In this document: positions 14,540 to 21,513 of the stretch, piece after piece
Position numbering within the stretch: the stretch's first letter is position 1
Layout: every line of letters starts with the position of its first letter
NCBI GenBank assembly: GCA_051883075.1
Contig: JBJETA010000162.1
Location: forward strand, 1-28,259
Source: Aminipila sp051883075
GTDB taxonomy: Bacteria; Bacillota; Clostridia; Peptostreptococcales; Anaerovoracaceae
Reading direction: 5' to 3'
Length of the DNA: 28,259 nucleotides
The notes under the pieces: generated by a model
Database searches by the model: none
The model's input: the letters and a program-made list of their open reading frames with translations, nothing else
What the model was told of the DNA's origin: nothing
Program-made: the position numbers and the translations under genes

Positions 14540-15547
14540 TTAATTTAATATAAACCGACCTATATCCTGCCATGTTACATAAATCATCAATGCAAACAAC
14601 AGCATGATTCCCACAAAATGAACTTTGGCTTCCATTTCATCTGTAATAGCCCTGCCTGTAACCTTTCTGATGACAAGAAACAGCAGTCTGCCCCCGTCAA
14701 GAGCAGGAAAAGGCAGCATGTTCATAATCGCAAGATTTAAGCTTATTAAAGCTGCCAGATTGGCAACATATACAAATCCGTATTTTACCGTATCACTTAC
14801 GACAACGGTGATGCCTATAGGTCCTGTCAGTTCCTTTGCCGAAACCTCACCTGTCAGCAGCTGACCTATAACATCAACCATCATCACCGTCATGTTCCAT
14901 GTGGATTCCACGCCTCTTTTCGCAGCAAGGAAAGGATTTCTTGATACCTCAGGCATTATTCCAAGTATCATTCTGCCCGTTCCTTCTTCTTCAACCGCCT
15001 GAATATCAACAGATTCCGCTTCGCCGCTTTCCCTTTCAACAACCACATTTATAATGTCGTCATCAGAAACAGCTATCGCTTCCGCTACATCGCTCCACTT
15101 CCGTATGCTCTGATCCTCAATTGCAATCAGTTTATCTCCTGTCTGAAGTCCGGCATCCCTGGCAGGACTCATATCGCTGAACTCACCTATGGTAGTCGTA
15201 GGCATACCCATGTAAATAACTATTCCCGTCAGCACAATAACTGTAAGCAGCAGATTCATAAACGGACCTGCCGCAAGGATTACAGCTTTTGCCCATGCAG
15301 GCTGTTTCCCGAAAGAGCGCTCATCTTCAGAATCATCATCCTCTCCTTCCATGGCACAGAATCCGCCTATAGGAAAAAGTCTTATCGAATACTGCGTTTC
15401 TCCTTTTTGTGTATGCCAGAGAAGCGGTCCCATGCCGACCGCAAACTCATTTACCTTGACGCCTACGGATTTTGCAGCTATAAAATGTCCTCCCTCATGT
15501 ACCAAAACCAGAATACAGAACATTATCAATGCATAAATAATTGTCAT
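14540..15547 (-). CDS. rseP: RIP metalloprotease RseP (site-2 protease)
   Basis: 335 residues. A membrane zinc protease that cleaves transmembrane segments of anti-sigma factors and leftover signal peptides. The HEGGH zinc motif is at residues 17-21 in the first membrane helix; the third ligand is in FPALDGGRLL (D284). A PDZ domain lies at about 115-190 (DMSPARDAGLQTGDKLIAIE). Further helices are at about 90-112, around 260 and at the C-terminus (VGIMLLFALMIYVTW). One PDZ domain, as usual in Gram-positive bacteria. It follows dxr by 23 bases in the conserved uppS-cdsA-dxr-rseP order. Confidence 0.95.
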   Translation of the reverse strand: MTIIYALIMFCILVLVHEGGHFIAAKSVGVKVNEFAVGMGPLLWHTQKGETQYSIRLFPIGGFCAMEGEDDDSEDERSFGKQPAWAKAVILAAGPFMNLLLTVIVLTGIVIYMGMPTTTIGEFSDMSPARDAGLQTGDKLIAIEDQSIRKWSDVAEAIAVSDDDIINVVVERESGEAESVDIQAVEEEGTGRMILGIMPEVSRNPFLAAKRGVESTWNMTVMMVDVIGQLLTGEVSAKELTGPIGITVVVSDTVKYGFVYVANLAALISLNLAIMNMLPFPALDGGRLLFLVIRKVTGRAITDEMEAKVHFVGIMLLFALMIYVTWQDIGRFILN

Positions 15548-15570
15548 CTCGTTCCCCTTTCATTTTCCCT

Positions 15571-16719
15571 TTACTGCTTTTTCACAAGCTTTTCCGCCAT
15601 GCTTCTGGCTTCCTTATCCGCCTCTATTATATCTTCCAGATTCAGATTATATGTCGGTTTGTGGATATTGAGTATTTTTTCAATATTATTCTGTATATCC
15701 GTAAATTTAATCCTCTTTTCCAGAAACATCTGTACAAGTGCTTCATTGGCTCCGTTCAGCACCACAGGATATGTACCGCCCTTTTCGGCAGCCTCATATG
15801 CCATGGCAACAGTCTTGAAAACCTCCAGGTCCGGCTTTTCAAAGGTAAGATTTGCCCCGAGTCCGAAAACATCCAGAGGTTCAAAAGTGTTTTCTATTCT
15901 GTCAGGATAACCAAACGCATAGCTTATCGGAACTCTCATATCAGGAGCACCAAGCTGTGCAATAATTGAATTGTCAATGTATTCAACCATCGAGTGGATA
16001 ACGCTCTGCGGATGGACTGCCACTTCTATCTTTGATACAGGTACGTCAAACAGCCATTTTGCTTCAATGACCTCAAGTCCTTTATTTACCATAGTGGCAG
16101 AATCTATAGTGATTTTGCTTCCCATGCTCCAGTTCGGATGCTTCAGGGCCTGTTCAAGGGTAACATTTTCAAGCTGTTCAATACTATAGCCTCTGAACGG
16201 TCCGCCCGAAGCCGTAAGATAAATCTTTTTCAGCTGTTCATGTCTGTTGCCCTGTAATGCCTGAAATATCGCGCTGTGCTCACTGTCAACAGGAAGCATC
16301 TTAACACCGTTTTTCTTTACCTGTTCCATTACCAGCTGGCCTCCCGCCACAAGCGTTTCCTTGTTTGCGAGAGCTATATCCCTGCCTTTACATACCGCAT
16401 GGTATGTTGGTACAAGTCCGAGCATGCCGACAAGTGAGTTCAGCAACAGGTCATATTCCGACTCTGCCGCGGCAATAAGACCCTCCATGCCGTACATTAC
16501 CTCGACGCCTCTGTGCTTCTCTCCAAGCCTGCGGGCATCCTCCTCATTTTTAACAACTACAAGTTCAGGTCTGAACCTGTCAATCTGTTCCGACAAAAGT
16601 TCTATGCTCTTTGCACACGACAAAACAGTCGCCTTAAACTTCTGCGGATTTCTTTCTATGATGTCGAGAGCCTGTTTTCCTATGGAACCTGTACTCCCGA
16701 GTATTGCAATTTTTTTCAT
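15571..16719 (-). CDS. dxr: 1-deoxy-D-xylulose 5-phosphate reductoisomerase
   Basis: 382 residues. Catalyses the first committed step of the MEP pathway, conversion of DXP to MEP with NADPH. The N-terminal Rossmann fold shows GSTGSIG (8-14). The metal-binding motif DSEHSAIFQ has D145 and E147, followed by LTASGGPFR and the NWSMGSKITIDSATMVNKGL segment with the later catalytic carboxylates. ATG start. It sits between cdsA and rseP as in other Bacillota, in the same transcript as ispG, so two MEP-pathway steps are encoded within 3.4 kb. Nothing unusual in length or motifs. Confidence 0.97.
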   Translation of the reverse strand: MKKIAILGSTGSIGKQALDIIERNPQKFKATVLSCAKSIELLSEQIDRFRPELVVVKNEEDARRLGEKHRGVEVMYGMEGLIAAAESEYDLLLNSLVGMLGLVPTYHAVCKGRDIALANKETLVAGGQLVMEQVKKNGVKMLPVDSEHSAIFQALQGNRHEQLKKIYLTASGGPFRGYSIEQLENVTLEQALKHPNWSMGSKITIDSATMVNKGLEVIEAKWLFDVPVSKIEVAVHPQSVIHSMVEYIDNSIIAQLGAPDMRVPISYAFGYPDRIENTFEPLDVFGLGANLTFEKPDLEVFKTVAMAYEAAEKGGTYPVVLNGANEALVQMFLEKRIKFTDIQNNIEKILNIHKPTYNLNLEDIIEADKEARSMAEKLVKKQ

Positions 16720-16773
16720 GATTCTTCTATCCTTTTCTGCCTGAAGCGGGTATCAACCGCTGTTTTATGCTCA

Positions 16774-17559
16774 TCAGCCATGCAGAACCAGGGCTATATA
16801 ATAATAAATCACAGGTGCGGTAAACAGCACGCTGTCAAATCTGTCCAGAATACCGCCGTGTCCCGGTATTAAATTTCCGTAGTCCTTGATTCCCATCTTT
16901 CTTTTAAATATTGAAGCTGTCAGGTCCCCGAACTGGGATACAATGCCGCCGATGATTCCGATGATGACACAGTGGATTAAAATTTCAGGCATTACAAAGT
17001 AACCGAAAATCCCGCACAGCACTATACTTCCAAGTGTTCCGCCTATTGACCCCTCTATAGTCTTTTTCGGACTTATAACAGGACAAAGCTTATGCTTTCC
17101 AAACAGGTATCCTGAAAAATAAGCCATCACATCTGTGCCGAAGGCAGTCAGAAATATCAGCCACACTAAAAGTCCGTAGTTCTCCGTCTGTTCAACAAGT
17201 GTAACATGAAACGAAAAGAACACAACATAGAATACTCCCGTCACCGTAGCCATGGCATCTTCAAGCTTACGCTCATTTATTTTGAAAAGATACAGCAGGC
17301 TCATCAGTATAACCGTAAAGAACCAAAGCATATACCATTTATAATCATCTGTGAAAAGATTTACACAGTACAGCAGAACGGCACTTATGTATGCAACCCC
17401 ATAGCAGGGCTTTACTTCAAGCTCATGAAAACCGTTGAAGAATTCTCTTACTCCCATGATTCCTATGACAAAGCATGCCAGCATAAGAACCTTGCCGCCC
17501 AAAAATACTAAAATCATAAGCGGCAGCATAATCAATCCCGATATTACTCTAGTTTTCAC
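16774..17559 (-). CDS. cdsA: phosphatidate cytidylyltransferase
   Basis: 261 residues, mostly membrane helices (about eight). Forms CDP-diacylglycerol from phosphatidic acid and CTP, the branch point of phospholipid synthesis. The family signature near the C-terminus is seen in KDYGNLIPGHGGILDRFDS, with the upstream ISPKKTIEGSIGG loop. The start is GTG. A strong GGAGGGAGG ribosome site is formed by the last codons of uppS, whose stop lies 3 bases before this start, so the two genes are tightly coupled. Confidence 0.95.
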   Translation of the reverse strand: MKTRVISGLIMLPLMILVFLGGKVLMLACFVIGIMGVREFFNGFHELEVKPCYGVAYISAVLLYCVNLFTDDYKWYMLWFFTVILMSLLYLFKINERKLEDAMATVTGVFYVVFFSFHVTLVEQTENYGLLVWLIFLTAFGTDVMAYFSGYLFGKHKLCPVISPKKTIEGSIGGTLGSIVLCGIFGYFVMPEILIHCVIIGIIGGIVSQFGDLTASIFKRKMGIKDYGNLIPGHGGILDRFDSVLFTAPVIYYYIALVLHG

Positions 17560-17562
17560 AAT

Positions 17563-18279
17563 CTACCTCCCTCCAAAGCGTCTTTTTCTGCTTTGGTACT
17601 CTTCTATACATTTTTCATACACTTCTTTTGTAAAATCAGGCCATAGAGTATCTGTAAATACAAATTCACTGTACGCACTCTGCCACAGCAGATAGTTGGA
17701 AAGTCTTAGCTCTCCGCTTGTCCTTATCACAAGGTCCGGGTCGGGAATATCGTTAATCCCTGTATATAAAAAGGCTGATATGGTTTCCTCCGTTATGTCG
17801 GAAGGCTCCATTTCTCCTGCCCTTATTTTCTCTCCTATTGCAGTCACTGCTTTTCTTATTTCATCACGGCTTCCGTAATTAAGTGCAATATTAAACTGCA
17901 GTCCCGTATTATTTTTCGTGGTTTCCAAAGCCCGGTTAAGTCTTTCGACCGACTCCGCCGGAAGCATGGAATAGTCACCTAAAACAGTTACTTTTACATT
18001 GTTATTATGCAATTCTTTCAATTCTTTATCTACATAAACTACGATAAGCTTGAAAATTCCGTTTACCTCCTCAACAGAACGCTTCCAGTTCTCTGTTGAA
18101 AAGGCATATACAGTAAGATGCTTAACGCCAAGCACAGAGGAATGTTTTACAATTTCTTTCATGGCTTTCATGCCTGCATTGTGTCCGGCTATTCTGGCAA
18201 CCTTATTCTTTTCCGCCCATCTGCCGTTTCCGTCCATTATCACGGCAACATGCTGGGGTATTCTTTCCATATCCAACAT
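17563..18279 (-). CDS. uppS: undecaprenyl diphosphate synthase (cis-prenyltransferase)
   Basis: 238 residues. Extends farnesyl diphosphate with isopentenyl units to make the C55 lipid carrier for peptidoglycan. The MDGNGRWA motif carries the catalytic D16; AFSTENWKRS, NYGSRDEI and the C-terminal DLVIRTSGELRLSNYLLW and WPDF motifs are all present. ATG start with AAAAGGA seven bases upstream. It follows frr, but a strong terminator hairpin ends 23 bases before the ATG with no space for a promoter between, so expression must depend on read-through or on a promoter inside the frr end. Confidence 0.97.
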   Translation of the reverse strand: MLDMERIPQHVAVIMDGNGRWAEKNKVARIAGHNAGMKAMKEIVKHSSVLGVKHLTVYAFSTENWKRSVEEVNGIFKLIVVYVDKELKELHNNNVKVTVLGDYSMLPAESVERLNRALETTKNNTGLQFNIALNYGSRDEIRKAVTAIGEKIRAGEMEPSDITEETISAFLYTGINDIPDPDLVIRTSGELRLSNYLLWQSAYSEFVFTDTLWPDFTKEVYEKCIEEYQSRKRRFGGR

Positions 18280-18297
18280 AGCATAATCCTTTTCTTT

Positions 18298-18334
18298 AAA
18301 AACGGACGTGGCTGTGTCTCCACAACCACATCCG
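18298..18334 (-). terminator. strong intrinsic terminator between frr and uppS
   Basis: Minus strand: a 14-bp stem with two G-T wobbles, CGGATGTGGTTGTG / CACAGCCACGTCCG (18321-18334 and 18303-18316), a GAGA tetraloop and five T. It would end the pyrH-frr transcript. The uppS ATG is 19 bases after the T run, so the element may act as an attenuator setting how much polymerase passes to uppS and the envelope genes. Confidence 0.85.
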
Positions 18335-18344
18335 CCGTAAAATC

Positions 18345-18902
18345 TTATATTTCCAAAACTTCTTTTTCTTTAGCTGCAACGATGTCATCAATTTCCTTTA
18401 TAGTCTTATCAACTACCTTCTGAATCTGATCCAGAGCCTTCTTCAAATCATCTTCAGTAAGTTCTCCCGCTTTTTCCTGTTTTTTCAGTTCATCGTTGGC
18501 ATTTCTTCTTTCATTTCTGAGTGCAACCTTTGCCTCTTCACCATACTTTTTAACAGTTTTTGTAAGTTCCTTTCTTCTTTCCTCTGTAAGCTGAGGAATA
18601 GTAAGTCTTACGCTTTTTCCGTCATTTGATGGATTCAGTCCCAGGTTTGCCATGTTAATGGCCTTTTCAATATCGGAAATAGTCTTAGGGTCAAAAGGTG
18701 TGATTAATAAAGTTCTTGCTTCGGGAGCAGACACGTTGGCAAGGTTTCTAAGCGGTGTAGGGCTTCCGTAATACTCTACCGTCACCTTATCCAGCAATGC
18801 CGGATTAGCTCTTCCTGCTCTGACTGTGTTCAATCCTTCTTTTAGAACAGATATGGTTTTGGCCATCTTTCCTTCAAGAACTTCCTGTGCGTGATTACTC
18901 AT
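18345..18902 (-). CDS. frr: ribosome recycling factor
   Basis: 185 residues, the standard length. With EF-G it splits post-termination ribosomes. Family motifs are LNTVRAGRANPALLDKVTVE, YYGSPTPLRNLANVS, DPKTISDIEKAI and IRLTIPQLTEERRKEL-like text in the first domain, and the C-terminal helix that completes the three-helix bundle (LTEDDLKKALDQIQKVVDK). ATG with AGGAGGAG upstream. It follows pyrH by 27 bases and ends 10 bases before the strong terminator. Confidence 0.98.
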   Translation of the reverse strand: MSNHAQEVLEGKMAKTISVLKEGLNTVRAGRANPALLDKVTVEYYGSPTPLRNLANVSAPEARTLLITPFDPKTISDIEKAINMANLGLNPSNDGKSVRLTIPQLTEERRKELTKTVKKYGEEAKVALRNERRNANDELKKQEKAGELTEDDLKKALDQIQKVVDKTIKEIDDIVAAKEKEVLEI

Positions 18903-18929
18903 AAAAAATCTCCTCCTAAAATAATCGCT

Positions 18930-19634
18930 TTATTTTACTATTGTACCTATTTTTTCACCGTTAACGGCTTTTAATAAATTTCCCTTTTCCGATACGCCGA
19001 AAACATGAATGGCTATATCGTTCTCCATGCATAAGGTTGCCGCGGTAATGTCCATGACTCCCAGCTGTCTTTCTATGACTTCCTTGTGCGTAAGCTCATC
19101 ATACTTGACAGCATTCGGATCTTTTTCAGGGTCTGCGGAATAAACTGCATCCACCTTTTTAGCCAGAAGAATAACATCTGCGTTTATTTCCGCTGCTCTC
19201 AGTGCGGAAGTTGTATCAGTAGAAAAGAAAGGACTTCCCGTTCCAGTTCCGAAAATAACTACTTTGTTATCTTCAAGATGCTTTACAGCCGCCTTTCTGT
19301 TATACGGCTCTGCAATCTGTGTCATGGTAATCGCAGTCTGCAGCACTACCGGCAGTCCCTGCTTTTCCATGGCATCCTGAAGAGCCATGGCATTCATGGT
19401 TGTTGCAAGCATACCCATGTAGTCTGCCGTTGCCCTGTCGATGCTCTGGCCTGTTCTTCCTCTCCAGAAGTTACCGCCTCCGACAACTATTGCAATCTGA
19501 ACTCCCATATCATGTATTTCTTTCACCTGCGCCGCAACACCTGCAAGCATTTCATCGCTTATGCCGAACTTGTCAGGTCCCGCAAGTGCTTCACCGCTGA
19601 CCTTCAAAAGAACTCTTTTATATTTAAGCTCCAT
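18930..19634 (-). CDS. pyrH: UMP kinase
   Basis: 234 residues. Phosphorylates UMP to UDP; amino-acid kinase fold. LLKVSGEALAG at the start binds phosphate, VVGGGNFWRGR and the DYMGMLATTMNAMALQDA helix bind UMP, and GTGSPFFSTDTTSALRAAEI is the nucleotide segment. ATG with AAGGAGA upstream. In most Bacillota it follows tsf directly; here a 6.6-kb block separates them, and pyrH has its own promoter at 19710 onward. A hairpin lies in or at the 5' end of its leader. Confidence 0.97.
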   Translation of the reverse strand: MELKYKRVLLKVSGEALAGPDKFGISDEMLAGVAAQVKEIHDMGVQIAIVVGGGNFWRGRTGQSIDRATADYMGMLATTMNAMALQDAMEKQGLPVVLQTAITMTQIAEPYNRKAAVKHLEDNKVVIFGTGTGSPFFSTDTTSALRAAEINADVILLAKKVDAVYSADPEKDPNAVKYDELTHKEVIERQLGVMDITAATLCMENDIAIHVFGVSEKGNLLKAVNGEKIGTIVK

Positions 19635-19671
19635 ATATTTCTCCTTATTTTTTATTATTCGTTTCTGCCTT

Positions 19672-19706
19672 TAAACAAAACGAGGATATTAATACCTAAT
19701 ATCCTC
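19672..19706 (-). terminator. hairpin between larB and pyrH
   Basis: Perfect 10-bp inverted repeat GAGGATATTA / TAATATCCTC (19697-19706 and 19682-19691), loop 5, followed in the minus direction by GTTTTGTTT. It can terminate larB transcripts. Because the pyrH -10 ends at 19710, the predicted pyrH transcript would start at about 19703, at the hairpin itself, so it may also cap the 5' end of the pyrH mRNA. Confidence 0.65.
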
Positions 19707-19709
19707 AAT

Positions 19710-19738
19710 ATTATATCATAAACTATTTTGTGGTTCAC
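19710..19738 (-). promoter_or_regulatory. candidate pyrH promoter
   Basis: Minus strand -10 TATAAT (19710-19715) preceded by TGA, an extended -10. The -35 region (near GTGAAC, 19733-19738, 17-base spacer) is poor. Position fits a separate promoter for pyrH-frr after the inserted block. Confidence 0.5.
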
Positions 19739-19794
19739 CTGTTTTAGCAATTTTTTTATAAATTTCGATATTATATACATTTATTACGCGAGGA

Positions 19795-20550
19795 TTATTT
19801 TGCGGCGTTTCTGCACGCAAGTCTGTTTATCTGTGCTGCCAGATAACCGGCTCCGTAACCGTTGTCTATATTCACCGCCGCAACACCGTTCGCACATGAA
19901 TTAAGCATGGTCAGCAGAGCAGAAATACCCTTTAGGTTAGCTCCGTATCCCACCGAAGTAGGAACTGCTATGACAGGATTACTTACAAGCCCGCCTATGA
20001 CACTTGGAAGCGCACCCTCCATGCCTGCTGCCGCAATGACGCAGTTTGCCTCCTGCAGTTTTTCAAGGTGGGCAAAAAGTCTGTGGATTCCGCTTACTCC
20101 CACATCATAAATTCTTTCCGCATTTCCTCCAAAGTATTCAACCGTCTGCGCCGCCTCTTCCGCAACTTTTATATCGGCAGTTCCTGCCGTACACACGACA
20201 ACATTTCCGATTCTTTCTTTATCCTTTTTTTCCGCTTTCAGAATCCCCGACACTTCATCATACTGTATGTCAGGCAGAATCCTGCGTATCAGCTCCGCCT
20301 GTTCCTTTGAAGCCCTCGTCCCGAAAACCTCTCCGTTTTCAGCATAAAGTCTTTTATATATTTCAGCCAGATATTCATCAGGCTTTCCGCTGCAGAAAAC
20401 CACTTCCGGAAAGCCTGAGCGTATTTTCCTGTGGTAATCCAGCTTTGCAAAACCAAGCTCCTCAAAGGGCTGTCTTGAAAGCATTCCCTCCGCTTCCTCC
20501 GGCGATATTTTTCCTTCTTTTACTTTTTTTAAAATTTCTATAGTATCCAT
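19795..20550 (-). CDS. larB: LarB, pyridinium-3,5-biscarboxylic acid mononucleotide synthase
   Basis: 251 residues. LarB carboxylates and cleaves nicotinic acid adenine dinucleotide, the first step of nickel-pincer nucleotide (NPN) synthesis for lactate racemase-type enzymes. The N-terminal segment FAKLDYHRKIRSGFPEVVF is specific to LarB. The C-terminal PurE-like domain shows AAAGMEGALPSVIGGLV and SCANGVAAVNIDNGYGAG, with C219 at the place of the catalytic Cys. No larC, larE or larA lies in the window, so the rest of the pathway must be elsewhere or the gene is an orphan. ATG with TGGAGA upstream. It starts only 17 bases after a terminator-like hairpin. It might be mistaken for PurE (AIR carboxylase), but the N-terminal domain argues against that. 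Confidence 0.93.
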   Translation of the reverse strand: MDTIEILKKVKEGKISPEEAEGMLSRQPFEELGFAKLDYHRKIRSGFPEVVFCSGKPDEYLAEIYKRLYAENGEVFGTRASKEQAELIRRILPDIQYDEVSGILKAEKKDKERIGNVVVCTAGTADIKVAEEAAQTVEYFGGNAERIYDVGVSGIHRLFAHLEKLQEANCVIAAAGMEGALPSVIGGLVSNPVIAVPTSVGYGANLKGISALLTMLNSCANGVAAVNIDNGYGAGYLAAQINRLACRNAAK

Positions 20551-20567
20551 TTTTTCTCCAAAACAAT

Positions 20568-20610
20568 AAAACCGCGTATATGCTCAGTCCCAAGCATTAT
20601 ATGCGGTTTT
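20568..20610 (-). terminator. bidirectional terminator after the FliD-like gene
   Basis: Outer stem AAAACCGC / GCGGTTTT (20603-20610 and 20568-20575) continues inward with ATAATGC / GCATAT pairing and one bulge. In the minus direction it ends in TTTTATTGTTTT; the plus direction also has GGTTTTGTCTTTTATTT. It ends the FliD-like transcript, yet the larB ATG is only 17 bases further on. Confidence 0.7.
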
Positions 20611-20619
20611 GTCTTTTAT

Positions 20620-21432
20620 TTATGCACTGTAGTTTACAAAGTTTCCAAGACTTGCAACAGTTCCGAAGCTTGTTGTTCCGTAGCTGTTATATGTCTTGTA
20701 CCGGTTTGCCTCTGCAGCCTTATTTATGTTGTTTGCGGCATTTTCAATCTTTGAAGCATATGAGCCGCTTCCCTGAAACAGCATTTTTACATCAGCAATA
20801 TCCGAGCTTTTAAGCTTTTCGGTATCCAGAGAAAGCTGTCCGCTTGTTTTAACCGTGATGCCTATCTTGTTCAACGAGTTATAGTTGGCTGAAGACTGTC
20901 CCAGCATATTTGCACCCTTCTGCAGAGTCGAAAGGTTGCCGGATTTTGCAACAGACGAAGATACGCTGTTGTAATCTTCCACAAACTGACTTACTGCCGC
21001 AGTTATTTTTTCCATATCATAGGTGCCGTCTTCCTTAGGTGTGAAAAGAGAATTTTCTCCCGTCCGGGTCAACGCATCCGCAGATTTTGCCAGAGCCTCG
21101 GAGTTTTTCATGATAGCTTCAGAAACATCACTTGAATCAATCAGGGTTCCGCTGCCTGCTTCCGCACTTGCCGAATTTCCTTCATTTAAGAAATCCCTCA
21201 CACTGAAGCTCTTGTCTGACACCATCTTGTTATAGTAGTCCTTCATGCTGGTCCTGTTGGAGTTCAGTTCATTGTACTGCTTGGCAATGTTCATCAGATC
21301 TGACATGGAACTGCTGCCCGAACCGCTTACTGAGCCAAAGCTTCCGCCGTAATTTCCGAAGCTGTTTTTCTGCGACACAGCCCAGCTTGTATAATAGTTC
21401 CTGGCCATAGCCATTGCACTGTTTGCTCTCAT
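20620..21432 (-). CDS. orphan protein resembling the FliD C-terminal region
   Basis: 270 residues from the ATG at 21432, which has a perfect AAAGGAGAT ribosome site; the frame runs 11 codons further upstream but without such a site. The N-terminal third is Gly/Ser/Asn-rich (NYGGSFGSVSGSGSSSMSD) with no signal peptide or membrane helix. The C-terminal two thirds resemble the flagellar cap protein FliD: AVSQFVEDYNSVSS, then KIGITVKTSGQLSLDTEKLK, then VKMLFQGSGSYASKI. It is much shorter than FliD (usually above 400 residues) and no flagellar gene is nearby. It has its own sigma-A promoter and terminator. Function is unknown; a role in surface or filament assembly is only suggested by the resemblance. 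Confidence 0.7.
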   Translation of the reverse strand: MRANSAMAMARNYYTSWAVSQKNSFGNYGGSFGSVSGSGSSSMSDLMNIAKQYNELNSNRTSMKDYYNKMVSDKSFSVRDFLNEGNSASAEAGSGTLIDSSDVSEAIMKNSEALAKSADALTRTGENSLFTPKEDGTYDMEKITAAVSQFVEDYNSVSSSVAKSGNLSTLQKGANMLGQSSANYNSLNKIGITVKTSGQLSLDTEKLKSSDIADVKMLFQGSGSYASKIENAANNINKAAEANRYKTYNSYGTTSFGTVASLGNFVNYSA

Positions 21433-21484
21433 GTTTTCATCTCCTTTCCCCGAAATTTCCGACAATACTCCTATTGTTTATATT

Positions 21485-21513
21485 ATTATAGTACCCGTTT
21501 TTCCAAAAATCAA
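21485..21513 (-). promoter_or_regulatory. sigma-A promoter of the FliD-like gene
   Basis: Minus strand -35 TTGATT (21508-21513), 17-base spacer, perfect -10 TATAAT (21485-21490). The -35 overlaps the argH stop codon. It looks like a housekeeping promoter, not a flagellar sigma-D one. Confidence 0.75.

Noticed and set aside
19086..19721. Plus-strand frame of 211 codons opposite pyrH
   Set aside because: Shadow of pyrH; Cys/Ser/His-rich composition typical of a noncoding frame, no ribosome site.
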